A stretch of DNA of 64,000 bases from Chloroflexota bacterium (lineage in GTDB: Bacteria > Chloroflexota > UBA11872), in assembly GCA_022820025.1 (NCBI GenBank), contig JAJEGF010000030.1, positions 62,001 to 126,000 on the forward strand, read 5' to 3'. Each line of letters opens with the position of its first letter. The stretch's first letter is position 1. The translations under genes and the position numbers were made by a program. The notes beneath the pieces were generated by a model. It worked only from the letters and a program-made list of their open reading frames with translations. It was not told the origin of the DNA and made no database searches. Below are positions 21,767-31,590 of the stretch, in pieces.

Positions 21767-22165
21767 GCCGACACCTCTGGCGCGATCAATGAATCGATTC
21801 GGTTAGCTGATCGCAACCCGAGGGTCGCGTAAAACTCCAGATGCTGGTCGACCCGCGTCGGCCCAGACTGCGTCAGCATTCAAACTTCCACTGGAACTGG
21901 AGCAAAGAGTCGACGATCAGATTCGCGCCGCTACCGTTCCGGCAGGTTAGCCCAGTGCGCCTCCCGGGGGCTGTGCGCCGCAGGATCACGTCCCGTACGG
22001 CTGACGTTGACAAAGTTGGAGGTCGCCAAGCCACTCGCACTGTAGGGTGCGGCAGGCGCAGAACCCTTGTTGCTCGGCTACAGAATCAACCAGCCGTTCA
22101 AACAAGCACTAACATAGTCGGACGAAGGAATGCCGGACCGCATCAGCTGACGATCCTCAGCCGCC

Positions 22166-22480
22166 CTAGCGCCCCTTCCAGTACGGGTTCGGGGACCAGT
22201 AGCGGCGGTTCTTGATGCCCAGGGCGAAGGTGGCCTCGGTGCTGAAGCGGATCGACGAGGTCAGCCGCGTCAGCGCGTCCTCACGAGTCGCCGCGCCCAT
22301 GGCCCGGTAGTCGCGGCCATCGATGACGGCGTTGGCGTTCCAACCCGACATGCCTTCCCAGACGCTGACCTCGACTTCAATGTCGTCAAACTCAATGTAG
22401 GTGACCTCGCGGTCGTCGCTCGTAGACGGGTCGGATGACACGGCAGTCCAGACGGTGGCGAAACGGTTCGCGATTATACG
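22166..22480 (-). CDS. Small hypothetical protein (start uncertain)
   Basis: C-terminal ~80 aa of track ORF 22166..23647 has protein-like composition (YIEFDDIEVEVSVWEGMSGWNANAVIDGRDYRAMGAATREDALTRLTSSIRFSTEATFALGIKNRRYWSPNPYWKGR); the rest is antisense to moeA. No clear ATG/GTG start seen. Confidence 0.35.
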   Translation of the reverse strand, partial: RIIANRFATVWTAVSSDPSTSDDREVTYIEFDDIEVEVSVWEGMSGWNANAVIDGRDYRAMGAATREDALTRLTSSIRFSTEATFALGIKNRRYWSPNPYWKGR

Positions 22481-22555
22481 GGTGCGCCGGCATGGACCGG
22501 TGGCCGCGTCGAGCGTGACAATGCAGGCAAGCCGCTCTCCGGACGCGCCTGCCGC

Positions 22556-23794
22556 ATGACGACGGACATCTTCTTCCAGATCGTGACGCCGGATGAGGCG
22601 CTGGCGCGCTTGTTCGAGCATCTGTCCGCCGTCTGGCCTAGCGAGCGCATTGGGCTGGACGTTGCCCTTGGGCGAGTCACAACCACCCCGCTCACGGCAC
22701 CCGAAGACAGCCCGGCCTTTGCCCGCTCGGCCATGGACGGCTACGCGGTACGAGCCGCCGACACCTACGGCGCATCCGAGGGGCTTCCCGCATTCCTGAC
22801 CGTGGACGGCGAGGTCCCGATGGGCGCCGCCGCAGAGCGGCCCCTGCAGCCCGGTACCGCCCAACTCATCCACACCGGCGGCATGTTGCCGCCAGCGGCC
22901 GACGCCGTGGTCATGGTGGAATACACCCAGCCGGTCGACGAAACCTCCGTCGAAGTCCTGCGCCCCGCCGCCCCCGGCCAGCACGTGATCCAGGCCGGCG
23001 AGGACCTGGCCGCGGGCGACGCGCTGCTGCCCGCCGGCCACCAACTGCGCGCGCAGGATCTGGGCGTGCTGGCCGCTCTGGGCATTACGGAAATCGAGGC
23101 GGCGATACGCCCTGTCGTTGGCGTGCTCTCGTCCGGCGACGAAATCGTGCCCGCGGACGCCCAACCGGCGCCCGGCCAGGTTCGCGACGTCAACGCCGTC
23201 ACCCTCGCCGCCCTGGCCTGCCAGGCCGGAGCCGAAGTACGCGAGTTCGGCGTCGCGCCCGACGACCGCACCGAACTGGAACGACTCGCCCGCGCCGCCC
23301 AGGACGCCTGCGACCTCGTAGTCATTTCGGCTGGCAGTTCCGTCAGCACCCGCGACATGACCGCCGACGTGATTGGCAGCCTTGGTCAGCCCGGCATCCT
23401 GGCTCACGGCATCGCCGTCAAGCCCGGCAAACCCACCATCGTCGCCGCGGCCGACGGCAAGCCCGTGTTCGGCCTGCCCGGCAACCCCGTATCGGCCATG
23501 GTCGTGTTCGGGCTGGTAGTGGTTCCGACCATTCGGCGACTGCTCGGAGCCGGTCCTGCCGATGGACCGCCCCGGCGACGCGCTCGCCTCAGCCGCAGCC
23601 TCGCCTCCCAGACCGGACGCATCGACTTCGTGCCAGCGGCGCTGCAACAGCGCGACGACGAGTGGTGGGCCACTCCCGTCCTCGGCCCGTCCAACCTGAT
23701 CGCCACCCTGGTTCGTTCCTCGGGTCTGATACGGATTCCGCTGGATGCCGGCGGCCTGCCGAAAGGCGCCTGGGTTGACGTCGAACCCTTCTGA
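22556..23794 (+). CDS. moeA: Molybdopterin molybdenumtransferase MoeA
   Basis: 412 aa; FARSAMDGYAVRA, IHTGGMLPPAADAVVMVEYT, GVLSSGDEIV, SAGSSVSTRDMTADVIGSLG, HGIAVKPGKPTIVA, GLPGNPVSAMVVF. Confidence 0.93.
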   Translation: MTTDIFFQIVTPDEALARLFEHLSAVWPSERIGLDVALGRVTTTPLTAPEDSPAFARSAMDGYAVRAADTYGASEGLPAFLTVDGEVPMGAAAERPLQPGTAQLIHTGGMLPPAADAVVMVEYTQPVDETSVEVLRPAAPGQHVIQAGEDLAAGDALLPAGHQLRAQDLGVLAALGITEIEAAIRPVVGVLSSGDEIVPADAQPAPGQVRDVNAVTLAALACQAGAEVREFGVAPDDRTELERLARAAQDACDLVVISAGSSVSTRDMTADVIGSLGQPGILAHGIAVKPGKPTIVAAADGKPVFGLPGNPVSAMVVFGLVVVPTIRRLLGAGPADGPPRRRARLSRSLASQTGRIDFVPAALQQRDDEWWATPVLGPSNLIATLVRSSGLIRIPLDAGGLPKGAWVDVEPF

Positions 23795-25733
23795 CCCGGA
23801 CCAGCGCGCCGTCTACCTCCACGACGTGCCCCTGGCCACGGCGCGCGAACGCCTGGCACAGGCCCTGGCCGAGCTACCCGACTGGCCGCCCCGCCGCACG
23901 ATTCGGCTGCCCCTGGACCAGGCCCTCGGCCACGTCACCGCGGCGCCCGTCTGGGCCGCCCTATCCAGCCCGCACTTTCCGGCTGCCGCCATGGACGGCG
24001 TGGCGGTTTCCGCCGCAGGCACGGTCGGCGCCGCCGAGACCTCACCGCGGCGACTCAAGCTGGACACCGAAGCCATCTGGATCGACACCGGCGACGCCAT
24101 GCCGCCCGACGCCGACGCCGTGATCATGATCGAAGACATCCACGACCGCGGCGACGGCTCGATCGAAATCACCGCCGCCGCCGCCCCCTGGCAGCACGTG
24201 CGGCCGATGGGCGAAGACATCGTGGCCTCGGAACTGGTGCTCCCCCAGGGCCGCCGCCTGGAACCCCGCGATCTCGGCGCCCTGGCCGCCGCCGGCCACT
24301 CCGAGGTAGATGTGGTCGCCCCGCCCCGCGTTGCCGTGATCCCAACCGGCAGCGAGTTGGTGCCCATTGGACAAACCCCGGAGTCCGGCGAACTGATCGA
24401 GTTCAACGGCCTCATGCTCGGCGCCCTCGCCGAAACCTGGGGCGCCCAGGCGCTGCGCAGCGAGATCGTGGCCGACGACTTCCACGCCATCCGCACCGCC
24501 ACAGGGGCCGCCCTTGAAACCGCCGACATCGTCGTCATCAACGCCGGCTCATCCGCCGGCCGTGAGGACTACAGCGCCCGCGTCGTCGCAGATCTCGGTC
24601 AAGTATTCGTCCACGGCGTCGCCGTTCGGCCCGGACATCCCGTCGTCCTCGGCGTCGCCCGAGGTAAGCCCGTCCTGGGAATCCCCGGCTATCCCGTGTC
24701 CGCCGCCCTCACGTTCGAACTCTTTGTCCGACCGCTCATCGACGAATGCCTGGGCCGCCCGTCTCCGCAGCGCCGCACCGTCAAGGCCGTCACCCCGCGC
24801 CAGCTCGTCTCCCACGCCGGTGACGACGAGTTCATTCGTGTTCGCGTCGGACGCGTCGGTGACCGCGTCGTCGCCGCCCCACTGGAACGGGCCGCCGGCG
24901 TCATCATGTCGCTGGTGCGGGCCGACGGCCTGGTCACCGTCCCGCGCTTTTCCGAAGGCATCGCCGCCGGGTCTGAGGTCGAGGTCGAACTCCTGGGCGA
25001 AGCCGAGGGCATCGAGCACACCGCCGTCGCCATCGGCAGCCACGATCCCGCCCTCGACCTGCTGGCCAGCGAACTTGCCCGCCGCTCGCCCCCCATGCGG
25101 TTGGCCTCTACCAACGCGGGCAGCTACGGCGGGCTGGTCGCCCTGCGCCGCGGCGAGGCGCACCTGGCCGGCTGCCACCTGCTGGACCCGGCCACCGGCG
25201 TCTACAACGAGGCCGACGTGCAGCGCGTGCTCCCCGGCCGTGCCGTCACCCTCGTCCACTTCGCCCAGCGCGAACAGGGCCTGATCGTCCCGCGCGGCAA
25301 TCCGAAGGGCCTGCGCACGCTGGCCGACCTCGTCCAACCCGGCATCCGCTTCGTCAACCGCCAGCGCGGCGCCGGTACCCGCATGCTCCTGGACCACCTG
25401 CTGGCCGCCGAAGGCATCGACCCGTCCGCAATCCTGGGCTACGACCGCGAGCAATACACCCACCTGGCCGTGGCCGCCGACGTGCACAGCGGCATGGCCG
25501 ACGTGGCCCTGGGCATCCGCGCCGCCGCCCGCGCCCTTGGGACCGACTTCATCCCCGTTGGGATGGAGCAATACGACCTCGTCATTCCCAACGAGCACCT
25601 GGCACACCCGCCCGTCGCCGCTCTGCTGGCCATCCTCCGCGATTCGACGTTTGCCGACGCCGTCACTGCTATGGGCGGCTACGACACGTCGCGCATGGGT
25701 GAAGTCATGGCCGAATTCGGCGGAGCCTCCTGA
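23745..25733 (+). CDS. MoeA-like protein with C-terminal periplasmic-binding-protein-like (PBP_like) domain
   Basis: 662 aa; MoeA motifs (AAMDGVAVSA, DTGDAMPPDADAVIMIEDI, IPTGSELVPIG, INAGSSAGREDYSARVVADLG, GIPGYPVSAALTF) then MRLASTNAGSYGGLVALRRGEAHLAGCHLLDPATG..., FVNRQRGAGTRMLLDHLL. Confidence 0.88.
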   Translation: MPAACRKAPGLTSNPSDPDQRAVYLHDVPLATARERLAQALAELPDWPPRRTIRLPLDQALGHVTAAPVWAALSSPHFPAAAMDGVAVSAAGTVGAAETSPRRLKLDTEAIWIDTGDAMPPDADAVIMIEDIHDRGDGSIEITAAAAPWQHVRPMGEDIVASELVLPQGRRLEPRDLGALAAAGHSEVDVVAPPRVAVIPTGSELVPIGQTPESGELIEFNGLMLGALAETWGAQALRSEIVADDFHAIRTATGAALETADIVVINAGSSAGREDYSARVVADLGQVFVHGVAVRPGHPVVLGVARGKPVLGIPGYPVSAALTFELFVRPLIDECLGRPSPQRRTVKAVTPRQLVSHAGDDEFIRVRVGRVGDRVVAAPLERAAGVIMSLVRADGLVTVPRFSEGIAAGSEVEVELLGEAEGIEHTAVAIGSHDPALDLLASELARRSPPMRLASTNAGSYGGLVALRRGEAHLAGCHLLDPATGVYNEADVQRVLPGRAVTLVHFAQREQGLIVPRGNPKGLRTLADLVQPGIRFVNRQRGAGTRMLLDHLLAAEGIDPSAILGYDREQYTHLAVAADVHSGMADVALGIRAAARALGTDFIPVGMEQYDLVIPNEHLAHPPVAALLAILRDSTFADAVTAMGGYDTSRMGEVMAEFGGAS

Positions 25734-25739
25734 CGATCC

Positions 25740-26183
25740 ATGGCCGTGTCCGACCCGCCAGTCCCGCAGACCGCCGAGCTTCCGTCGGCCGTGGCCGAGC
25801 GTGCGGCCAGCCGGCGCGGGCTTGGCCTGTTGACCGCCGTCGCTGCGCTCGGCGCGCTGATCTTCAGCTTCACGCTCGCGGGAAGGGGCCCGGCGCCGAA
25901 CTCATCGTTGACCCCCGTGGACGCACCCGTCGTCCAGACCGTGCCGGAAGCCTCCGGAGCCGTCGCCGTCAATGTTCTGGATGCTGACGCCCTTGCCTCG
26001 CGACTGCCCGGTGTCGGGCCCGTCTACGCCGCGCGAATCGTCCACGCACGCACCTTCTTCGGCCCGCTGCAATCCGCCGCCGACCTGCGCGCGCTGGGCA
26101 TTCCCGACGACACGATCACTCGCGTCCTGCCGCTGATTAGCTTTCGAGCGTCGGGTCGTTCTGGGATCTCGTCGCCCTCATGA
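25740..26183 (+). CDS. ComEA-like protein: N-terminal TM plus helix-hairpin-helix DNA-binding domain
   Basis: 147 aa; LLTAVAALGALIFSFTLAG TM; LDADALASRLPGVGPVYAARIVHARTFFGPLQSAADLRALGIPDDTITRVLPLI; lies upstream of comEC. Confidence 0.75.
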   Translation: MAVSDPPVPQTAELPSAVAERAASRRGLGLLTAVAALGALIFSFTLAGRGPAPNSSLTPVDAPVVQTVPEASGAVAVNVLDADALASRLPGVGPVYAARIVHARTFFGPLQSAADLRALGIPDDTITRVLPLISFRASGRSGISSPS

Positions 26184-26493
26184 CAAGCAGTGCGACGATC
26201 AGCAACACCACCTCGATCACGATCGGCAATAACGGGCCGACCTCACGGGCCCAGGCGATCACGCTGATGGTTATGGCGACGAAGAACAGCCAGAAGACCC
26301 GGCGCAGGTTGCGTCGCAGCGTCGGCGTCAGTCGCCGACCGCGCAGCGCCAGCAGCGCCATCGTGCCAACCAGGACACCCTCCACGATGATCGGCGCCGG
26401 TCCCGACTGCAGCGACCACACGAAGACGATCAGCGTGATGAAGAAGATTGAGAACATCGCGGCGAACAGTGCGCGTATCTGGCGGCGATCCAT
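26137..26493 (-). CDS. Small hydrophobic membrane protein
   Basis: 118 aa; about four TM helices (ALFAAMFSIFFITLIVFVW, IIVEGVLVGTMALLAL, VFWLFFVAITISVIAWA, LLPIVIEVVLLIVALLVM). Confidence 0.6.
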   Translation of the reverse strand: MDRRQIRALFAAMFSIFFITLIVFVWSLQSGPAPIIVEGVLVGTMALLALRGRRLTPTLRRNLRRVFWLFFVAITISVIAWAREVGPLLPIVIEVVLLIVALLVMRATRSQNDPTLES

Positions 26494-26592
26494 GGGTTTT
26501 TTCGGCGCAAGGGCTGGCGTCGAGAATCATACGGGGCGGGGCTGGGGCCAGGCGCCCTGATCGCCGGCGCCAGCGGCGCATTCCTCGCTGGC

Positions 26593-28758
26593 GTGGCCGC
26601 GACCGCCTGGTGGGGCGCGTCTCCGGCCTGGCTTACCGCCATCCTTGCGGTGGCGATTCTCTCGGCGGGCGCGGGCCGCCCGAAACGCCTGGCCGTCCTG
26701 CTCATCCCGGCCGCTCTCGCACTGGGTCTGGCCCGCACCGCCCACCACCAGCAGTCACAGGCGCCCCTGGTCAATGCACCGGTAGGCGTGGAACTCCGTC
26801 TCGAAGGCGTAGTCGTCGACGAACACCCCGGCGCCCGCCGAACGCTCCAAGTCCAGCGCGCTTTCCGTTCCGGTACCAAACCCGCGTCGGCTGCCGGCCT
26901 GGTGGAGTTCTTCGCCCCCGGCGGCGCGGCCCCAGCCGGCGCCCAGGTGGCCGTAACCGGCGCGTTCGAACCCTCCGAGCCCCCCGGCTCGCCACAGTTA
27001 CGGCGAACTGCCCAGACGTTCGCCGGTCGCATTGACACCCGAAACGTCCGCATCCTCACACCGCCGCCAGATACCAGCCCACCCTGGCTCACCCGTCTCC
27101 GCGATCACATCGACCGCAGCGTGCGCGGTGTCCTGCCCGAACCGCACGGCGCCCTACTCTCGGCCATCCTGGTCGGCAAACGCTCGGCCCTGCCCGGCGA
27201 CCTGCGCGCTGATTTCCTGGCGTCCGGCCTTATCCACGTGGTCGCCATCTCCGGCTTCAACATCACCCTCGTCGCCCTGGCCGTCCGCCGCATGGCCGGC
27301 TGGCTGATCGGCCGCTACAGCGTCCTGCTGGCCATGTTGGCCCTGCCGCTTTACGCCGCCCTGGCGGGCGGCGAGCCCAGCGTGGTGCGCGCCACGCTGA
27401 TGGGCGAGCTGATCCTGCTGGCCTGGCTGCTCGGCCGCGATACCGACGCGCTGGTCGCTCTGGCGGTGGCGGCGCTCGCCATCGTTCTCGTCGACCCGTC
27501 CGCCCTGGCCGACGTCGGCTTTCAACTCTCCTTCGCCGGCACGCTGGGCCTGGTCGTCATCGCACCAGGAGTCTCGGAGTGGCTGACCGCGCGCGCCCGA
27601 CTGCCCCGCCTCGCCGCCGAGCCTTTGGCGGTCACCGCCACCGCCAGCCTCATGGTCACGCCGATCATCGCCCACACCTTCGAGCGCCTGCAGCTGGCGG
27701 CCATCCCGGCCAACCTGCTGGCCCTGGCCGCGCCGGTCTGGATCATGCTCACGGGCGCGCCCGTCGCCATCTGGGCCGCCGCCGGCTGGCCCTTCGGCGA
27801 CGTGCTCGCCTGGGCTGCCTGGGTCCCGCTGGAGTACCTGATCCAGGCCGCCCGCCTGGCCGCCGAACTGCCGGGCGCCTCAATCCCAAACCCCGGCTTC
27901 AGCCTCGGACACGCCGCAGCCGTCTATGCGGCAATTGCCCTGCTGGTTGTGCTGGGCGGACGCCAGCCCTGGCGCATCCCACAGGTCCGCACGCGTCGCA
28001 TCAGATCCCTCGCCCTCGGGCTGGGCGTCGTCGCGTTCGCATTACCGCCCGTCCTGGCCGTGGTCGTCGCGCCGCGTCTGCTGCACGACCCGGCAACCCG
28101 GCTCACCGTCGACTTCGCCGGCGCCACACCCACCGTCTACGCCCGCCAGGCCGATTCCAGCCTCGTCGTCGCGGGCGATCGCCTGCGACCGTACGTGCTT
28201 GACGCTGCCCTGCCCGCATGGGACCCGACCGTCGATCTGCTGGCCATGCCACGCGGCGACGGTCGCGCCAGCGCCACGGCCCTGAGCCTGCTGGCGGAAC
28301 GGCCCGTGGCACTCGCGGCGGCGCCAACGCTGCATGGCCTGGGTCCGGCCCTCGTCTCGCGTGACGGCGCCCGCCGCGTACCGGTCGACGCGATCGGCAC
28401 GGCATCCAGCGGCGGCCTGACGATCGAACTGTTACACGACGAAGCCGGCGCTTGGACGAATCTATCGACCGCAGGCCTCGCGGTCCTGGTGGCGCCGCCG
28501 GGTGCTGCCCTGCCACCGCTCGGCGCATCGGCCGACGTCCTCGTCCTCACGCGGCGCAGCACCCTCGGTCCCTCCGACTTCGGCTCCCTTGGGACAGCGG
28601 GAATCCGCCTGCTGCTCGTTCCCCATCCCACTCGCGCACAGACCGCGGCGGTTGGCCTCAGCCCCGAAGGAGAACCGACCATTCGCGAGGTTGTTTCCGG
28701 CGCCATCGTCTCGATCCGATCGGACTCCGGCGAAATCGAGGTCCGCCAGCCGAACTGA
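26593..28758 (+). CDS. comEC: ComEC/Rec2-family DNA uptake channel
   Basis: 721 aa; LSAILVGKRSALPGDLRADFLASGLIHVVAISGFNITLVALAVRR, AGGEPSVVRATLMGE, DPSALADVGFQLSFAGTLGLV. True start may lie a little upstream. Confidence 0.85.
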   Translation: MAATAWWGASPAWLTAILAVAILSAGAGRPKRLAVLLIPAALALGLARTAHHQQSQAPLVNAPVGVELRLEGVVVDEHPGARRTLQVQRAFRSGTKPASAAGLVEFFAPGGAAPAGAQVAVTGAFEPSEPPGSPQLRRTAQTFAGRIDTRNVRILTPPPDTSPPWLTRLRDHIDRSVRGVLPEPHGALLSAILVGKRSALPGDLRADFLASGLIHVVAISGFNITLVALAVRRMAGWLIGRYSVLLAMLALPLYAALAGGEPSVVRATLMGELILLAWLLGRDTDALVALAVAALAIVLVDPSALADVGFQLSFAGTLGLVVIAPGVSEWLTARARLPRLAAEPLAVTATASLMVTPIIAHTFERLQLAAIPANLLALAAPVWIMLTGAPVAIWAAAGWPFGDVLAWAAWVPLEYLIQAARLAAELPGASIPNPGFSLGHAAAVYAAIALLVVLGGRQPWRIPQVRTRRIRSLALGLGVVAFALPPVLAVVVAPRLLHDPATRLTVDFAGATPTVYARQADSSLVVAGDRLRPYVLDAALPAWDPTVDLLAMPRGDGRASATALSLLAERPVALAAAPTLHGLGPALVSRDGARRVPVDAIGTASSGGLTIELLHDEAGAWTNLSTAGLAVLVAPPGAALPPLGASADVLVLTRRSTLGPSDFGSLGTAGIRLLLVPHPTRAQTAAVGLSPEGEPTIREVVSGAIVSIRSDSGEIEVRQPN

Positions 28759-28812
28759 GATCTCTCGCGGGGTACGATCCTTCGCGGTTCGGCTTCGAAT
28801 TGAGGCTTACCA

Positions 28813-29610
28813 GTGCATACAGCGGTTGTCGGCGGCGGGGCCATGGGCGCGTCGATCGTGCGCGGTCTGATCGCCCGCGGCGGGCTGGAGCCTGCCGACC
28901 TGACCGTGGCGGAAGTCGTCGCCGAACGGCGCGCCGCGCTCGCCGAGGACTACGGCATCGGGGTCGCCGCCGAAGCGGACGCCGCCGTCTCCGGCGCGGG
29001 CCTCGTCATCCTGGCCGTCAAACCCCAGAACTTCCAGGACCTCGCCCCCACCCTCCGCCCAGGCCTGGACGACACCGCGTTCGTAATCTCCATCATGGCC
29101 GGCGTCACGCTCGAAACACTGCGCACGGGCCTGGGAACTGACCGCGTGGTCCGCGTCATGCCCAACATCGCCGCCCAGGTCGGACGCGGCGCGTCGGTCT
29201 GGACGGCCGATCGCGGCGTCACGTCGGCCGACCGCAACCGCACGCGCGCGGTGCTGGGCGCGCTGGGCATGGAAGTCGAAATTGAGGACGAGTCGCTGAT
29301 CGATGTCGCCACCGCCGTCCACGGCAGCGGTCCCGCCTACGTCTACTTGCTGGCCGAAGCCTGGATCGATGCCGCCGCCGCCCAGGGTCTCGACCGCGAG
29401 ATGGCCACGGAACTGGTTCGGGAGACCATCGCCGGCTCCGCTGCCCTCTGGCAGGCCACCCGCAGCCATCCGGCCGCCCTGCGCGAAGCCGTCACCTCCC
29501 CCGGCGGAACCACGGCCGCCGCCCTCGAGGCCCTGGACCACTTCGACTTCCCGGCCGCCATGCGCGCCGCCATTGACGCGGCAACCCGAAGGGCGAAAGA
29601 GCTGGCCTAG
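28813..29610 (+). CDS. proC: Pyrroline-5-carboxylate reductase
   Basis: 265 aa; VVGGGAMGASIVRGL, LVILAVKPQNF, SIMAGVTLETLR, VRVMPNIAAQVGRG, AVHGSGPAYVYLLAEA, TSPGGTTAAALEALD. Confidence 0.93.
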   Translation: MHTAVVGGGAMGASIVRGLIARGGLEPADLTVAEVVAERRAALAEDYGIGVAAEADAAVSGAGLVILAVKPQNFQDLAPTLRPGLDDTAFVISIMAGVTLETLRTGLGTDRVVRVMPNIAAQVGRGASVWTADRGVTSADRNRTRAVLGALGMEVEIEDESLIDVATAVHGSGPAYVYLLAEAWIDAAAAQGLDREMATELVRETIAGSAALWQATRSHPAALREAVTSPGGTTAAALEALDHFDFPAAMRAAIDAATRRAKELA

Positions 29611-29668
29611 ACACGACGGCGCGTGCCTCTGCTAGCGTGCGCTCGAACTCACCCGGAGACTCAGCCCC

Positions 29669-30355
29669 ATGGCCGCCACGCTCACCGACGCCCAACTCGA
29701 CGAACTCAAGACCTTCGACTCCGCCACCATCGCCAACGCCATCGAGCCCTTCAAGGTTCGCGACCAAACGCTCGGCTACGTCGGCTCCAACGTGCGCGCG
29801 CTGTTTCCCGGCAAGGAAGAACCGATGGTCGGCTATGCCGTCACCGCCAAGGGCGACAGCACCACCTACGCCCGTCGCCGCGATCCCGCCCTGCAATTCG
29901 GGCTCTGGGAAGCCATGGACGCGTCGCCCAGGCCGTCCGTCGTGGTCATCCAGGACTCCGGCAACAACCCGTCCAAGTCCTGTCACTGCGGCGACGTGAT
30001 GGGCACGCTGATTCGGGCCCTGGGCGGAATCGGCCTGGTGACCGACGGCGGTGTTCGCGACCTTCCCGAAGTTGAAGCGCTTGGTCTTCACTACTTCGCG
30101 CGCGGACCCGTGGTGGCGCACGGCACGGCCGTGATCTACGACGCCGGCGAACCCGTGGTAATCGACGGTGTGCCCATCCAGACCGGCGACCTGCTGCATG
30201 GCGACGTGAACGGGCTGGTCATGATCCCCGCGGAAATCGCCGGGGAGGTGGCCGACGCCGCCCGCGAAGTCATCGCCGACGAAACCCGGCGCAAGGCCTA
30301 CGCCGACTCGCCGGACTTCACGATCCAGGGCTACCGCAAGCTGCTCGGCTTATAG
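29669..30355 (+). CDS. RraA-family protein (RraA-like / HMG aldolase-like)
   Basis: 228 aa; GYAVTAKGDST, VVIQDSGNN, GDVMGTLIRALGGIGLVTDGGVRDLPEVEALGLHYFARGPVVAHG, HGDVNGLVMIP. Confidence 0.85.
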   Translation: MAATLTDAQLDELKTFDSATIANAIEPFKVRDQTLGYVGSNVRALFPGKEEPMVGYAVTAKGDSTTYARRRDPALQFGLWEAMDASPRPSVVVIQDSGNNPSKSCHCGDVMGTLIRALGGIGLVTDGGVRDLPEVEALGLHYFARGPVVAHGTAVIYDAGEPVVIDGVPIQTGDLLHGDVNGLVMIPAEIAGEVADAAREVIADETRRKAYADSPDFTIQGYRKLLGL

Positions 30356-30417
30356 CGTCGCGGCACCCCGGCCGTGGCGCCCGTTGACAGCCGCAAGGCA
30401 CGGGCGGGGGCGGAGCC

Positions 30418-31590
30418 ATGGGCTCCGTCAAGGCGGTAAACATGCGAGTAGCCGTGGACGCCGTTGCCGCCGGCTCCGGCCTGCTGCCCGGCGCCGGTCC
30501 CCTGCGCCACACCACCGTCAACCTCGTCGCCGCGCTCGCGGATTTGGCGCCTGACACCACCTGCCACGTCTTCTGCCCGGCCTTCGCCGTCCTCGACGAA
30601 CTCACCGGTCGCCCCAACGTCTTGGTCCACCCGCTTCGCGCCGCCGTCCGTAATCGCCCCATCCGGATTCTCTACCAGCACACCGCCTACGCCCACGCCC
30701 TCCGTCGCGTCCGCCCGCACGTCACCCTGCACACCGTCAACGTCGCGCCAGTCACAGGTCCGCGGCCCCGCGTCGTCATGCTCCGTTCCCTGCAGGGATT
30801 CACCCACGCGCGCCAATTCGGCGGCTTGCGACGCTGCTACTTGCAGTCCGCGCTCCGTCGCTCGCTGCTCGCTGCCGATCGCGTGGTCGCCGGTTCCTCG
30901 GCTTCTGCCCACGACGCGCTGCGCCTGCTGGACCTCGATCCGAACCGCCTTCGCGTCATCCCCCACGGCCTGGCCCCGCACATCGCCAGCGCCCTCGACA
31001 AGCCGCTTCCGGAATGCCAAACGCAACGTCCCTACCTGCTCGCCGCCTCCACCCTATACGGCCACAAGAACTATCCGCGCCTGCTGCAGGCGTTCGAATT
31101 GCTCCGTCGACGCAACGCGATTCCGCACGAACTGCACATCGCCGGCGCCGACGCCGATCTCACCGCCGCCGACCTCCGTCGCATGGCCAAGGATCTGGGC
31201 GTAGGCGACGCCGTGAAGCTCCTCGGCCCTGTCCCCCACGACCGCATCGGCCCCTTGTACCAACAGGCCGACGCCCTGGTCTACGTCTCCCTCGCCGAAA
31301 CCTTCGGCCACCCGCCCCTGGAAGCCATGGCCTGTGGCTGCCCCGTCATCGCGTCCAACACGACCTCCCTGCCCGAAATCACCGGCGGCGCGGCCGAGCT
31401 GGTCGACCCGACCGACGTGCAGGCCATCGCCGCAGCCATCGAACGCGTCGTCACCCAACCACGGCGCCGAGCCGAACTAGTGGCCCGCGGTAGGCAGCGC
31501 GCCCAGGACTTCACCTGGGCCCGCACCGCCGAAAGCCTGCTGGCCGTCCTGCACGAAGCCGCCGACTCGACAGCGTCAACCAGTCGCTAG
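30418..31590 (+). CDS. Glycosyltransferase family 4
   Basis: 390 aa; LAASTLYGHKNYPRLLQAFELL, LVYVSLAETFGHPPLEAMACGCPVIASNTTSLPEITGGAAELVDP. Confidence 0.9.
   Translation: MGSVKAVNMRVAVDAVAAGSGLLPGAGPLRHTTVNLVAALADLAPDTTCHVFCPAFAVLDELTGRPNVLVHPLRAAVRNRPIRILYQHTAYAHALRRVRPHVTLHTVNVAPVTGPRPRVVMLRSLQGFTHARQFGGLRRCYLQSALRRSLLAADRVVAGSSASAHDALRLLDLDPNRLRVIPHGLAPHIASALDKPLPECQTQRPYLLAASTLYGHKNYPRLLQAFELLRRRNAIPHELHIAGADADLTAADLRRMAKDLGVGDAVKLLGPVPHDRIGPLYQQADALVYVSLAETFGHPPLEAMACGCPVIASNTTSLPEITGGAAELVDPTDVQAIAAAIERVVTQPRRRAELVARGRQRAQDFTWARTAESLLAVLHEAADSTASTSR

Noticed and set aside
22166-23647. 493-aa minus-strand ORF taken at full length
   Set aside because: Most is antisense to moeA; only the C-terminal ~80-100 codons outside moeA look protein-like.
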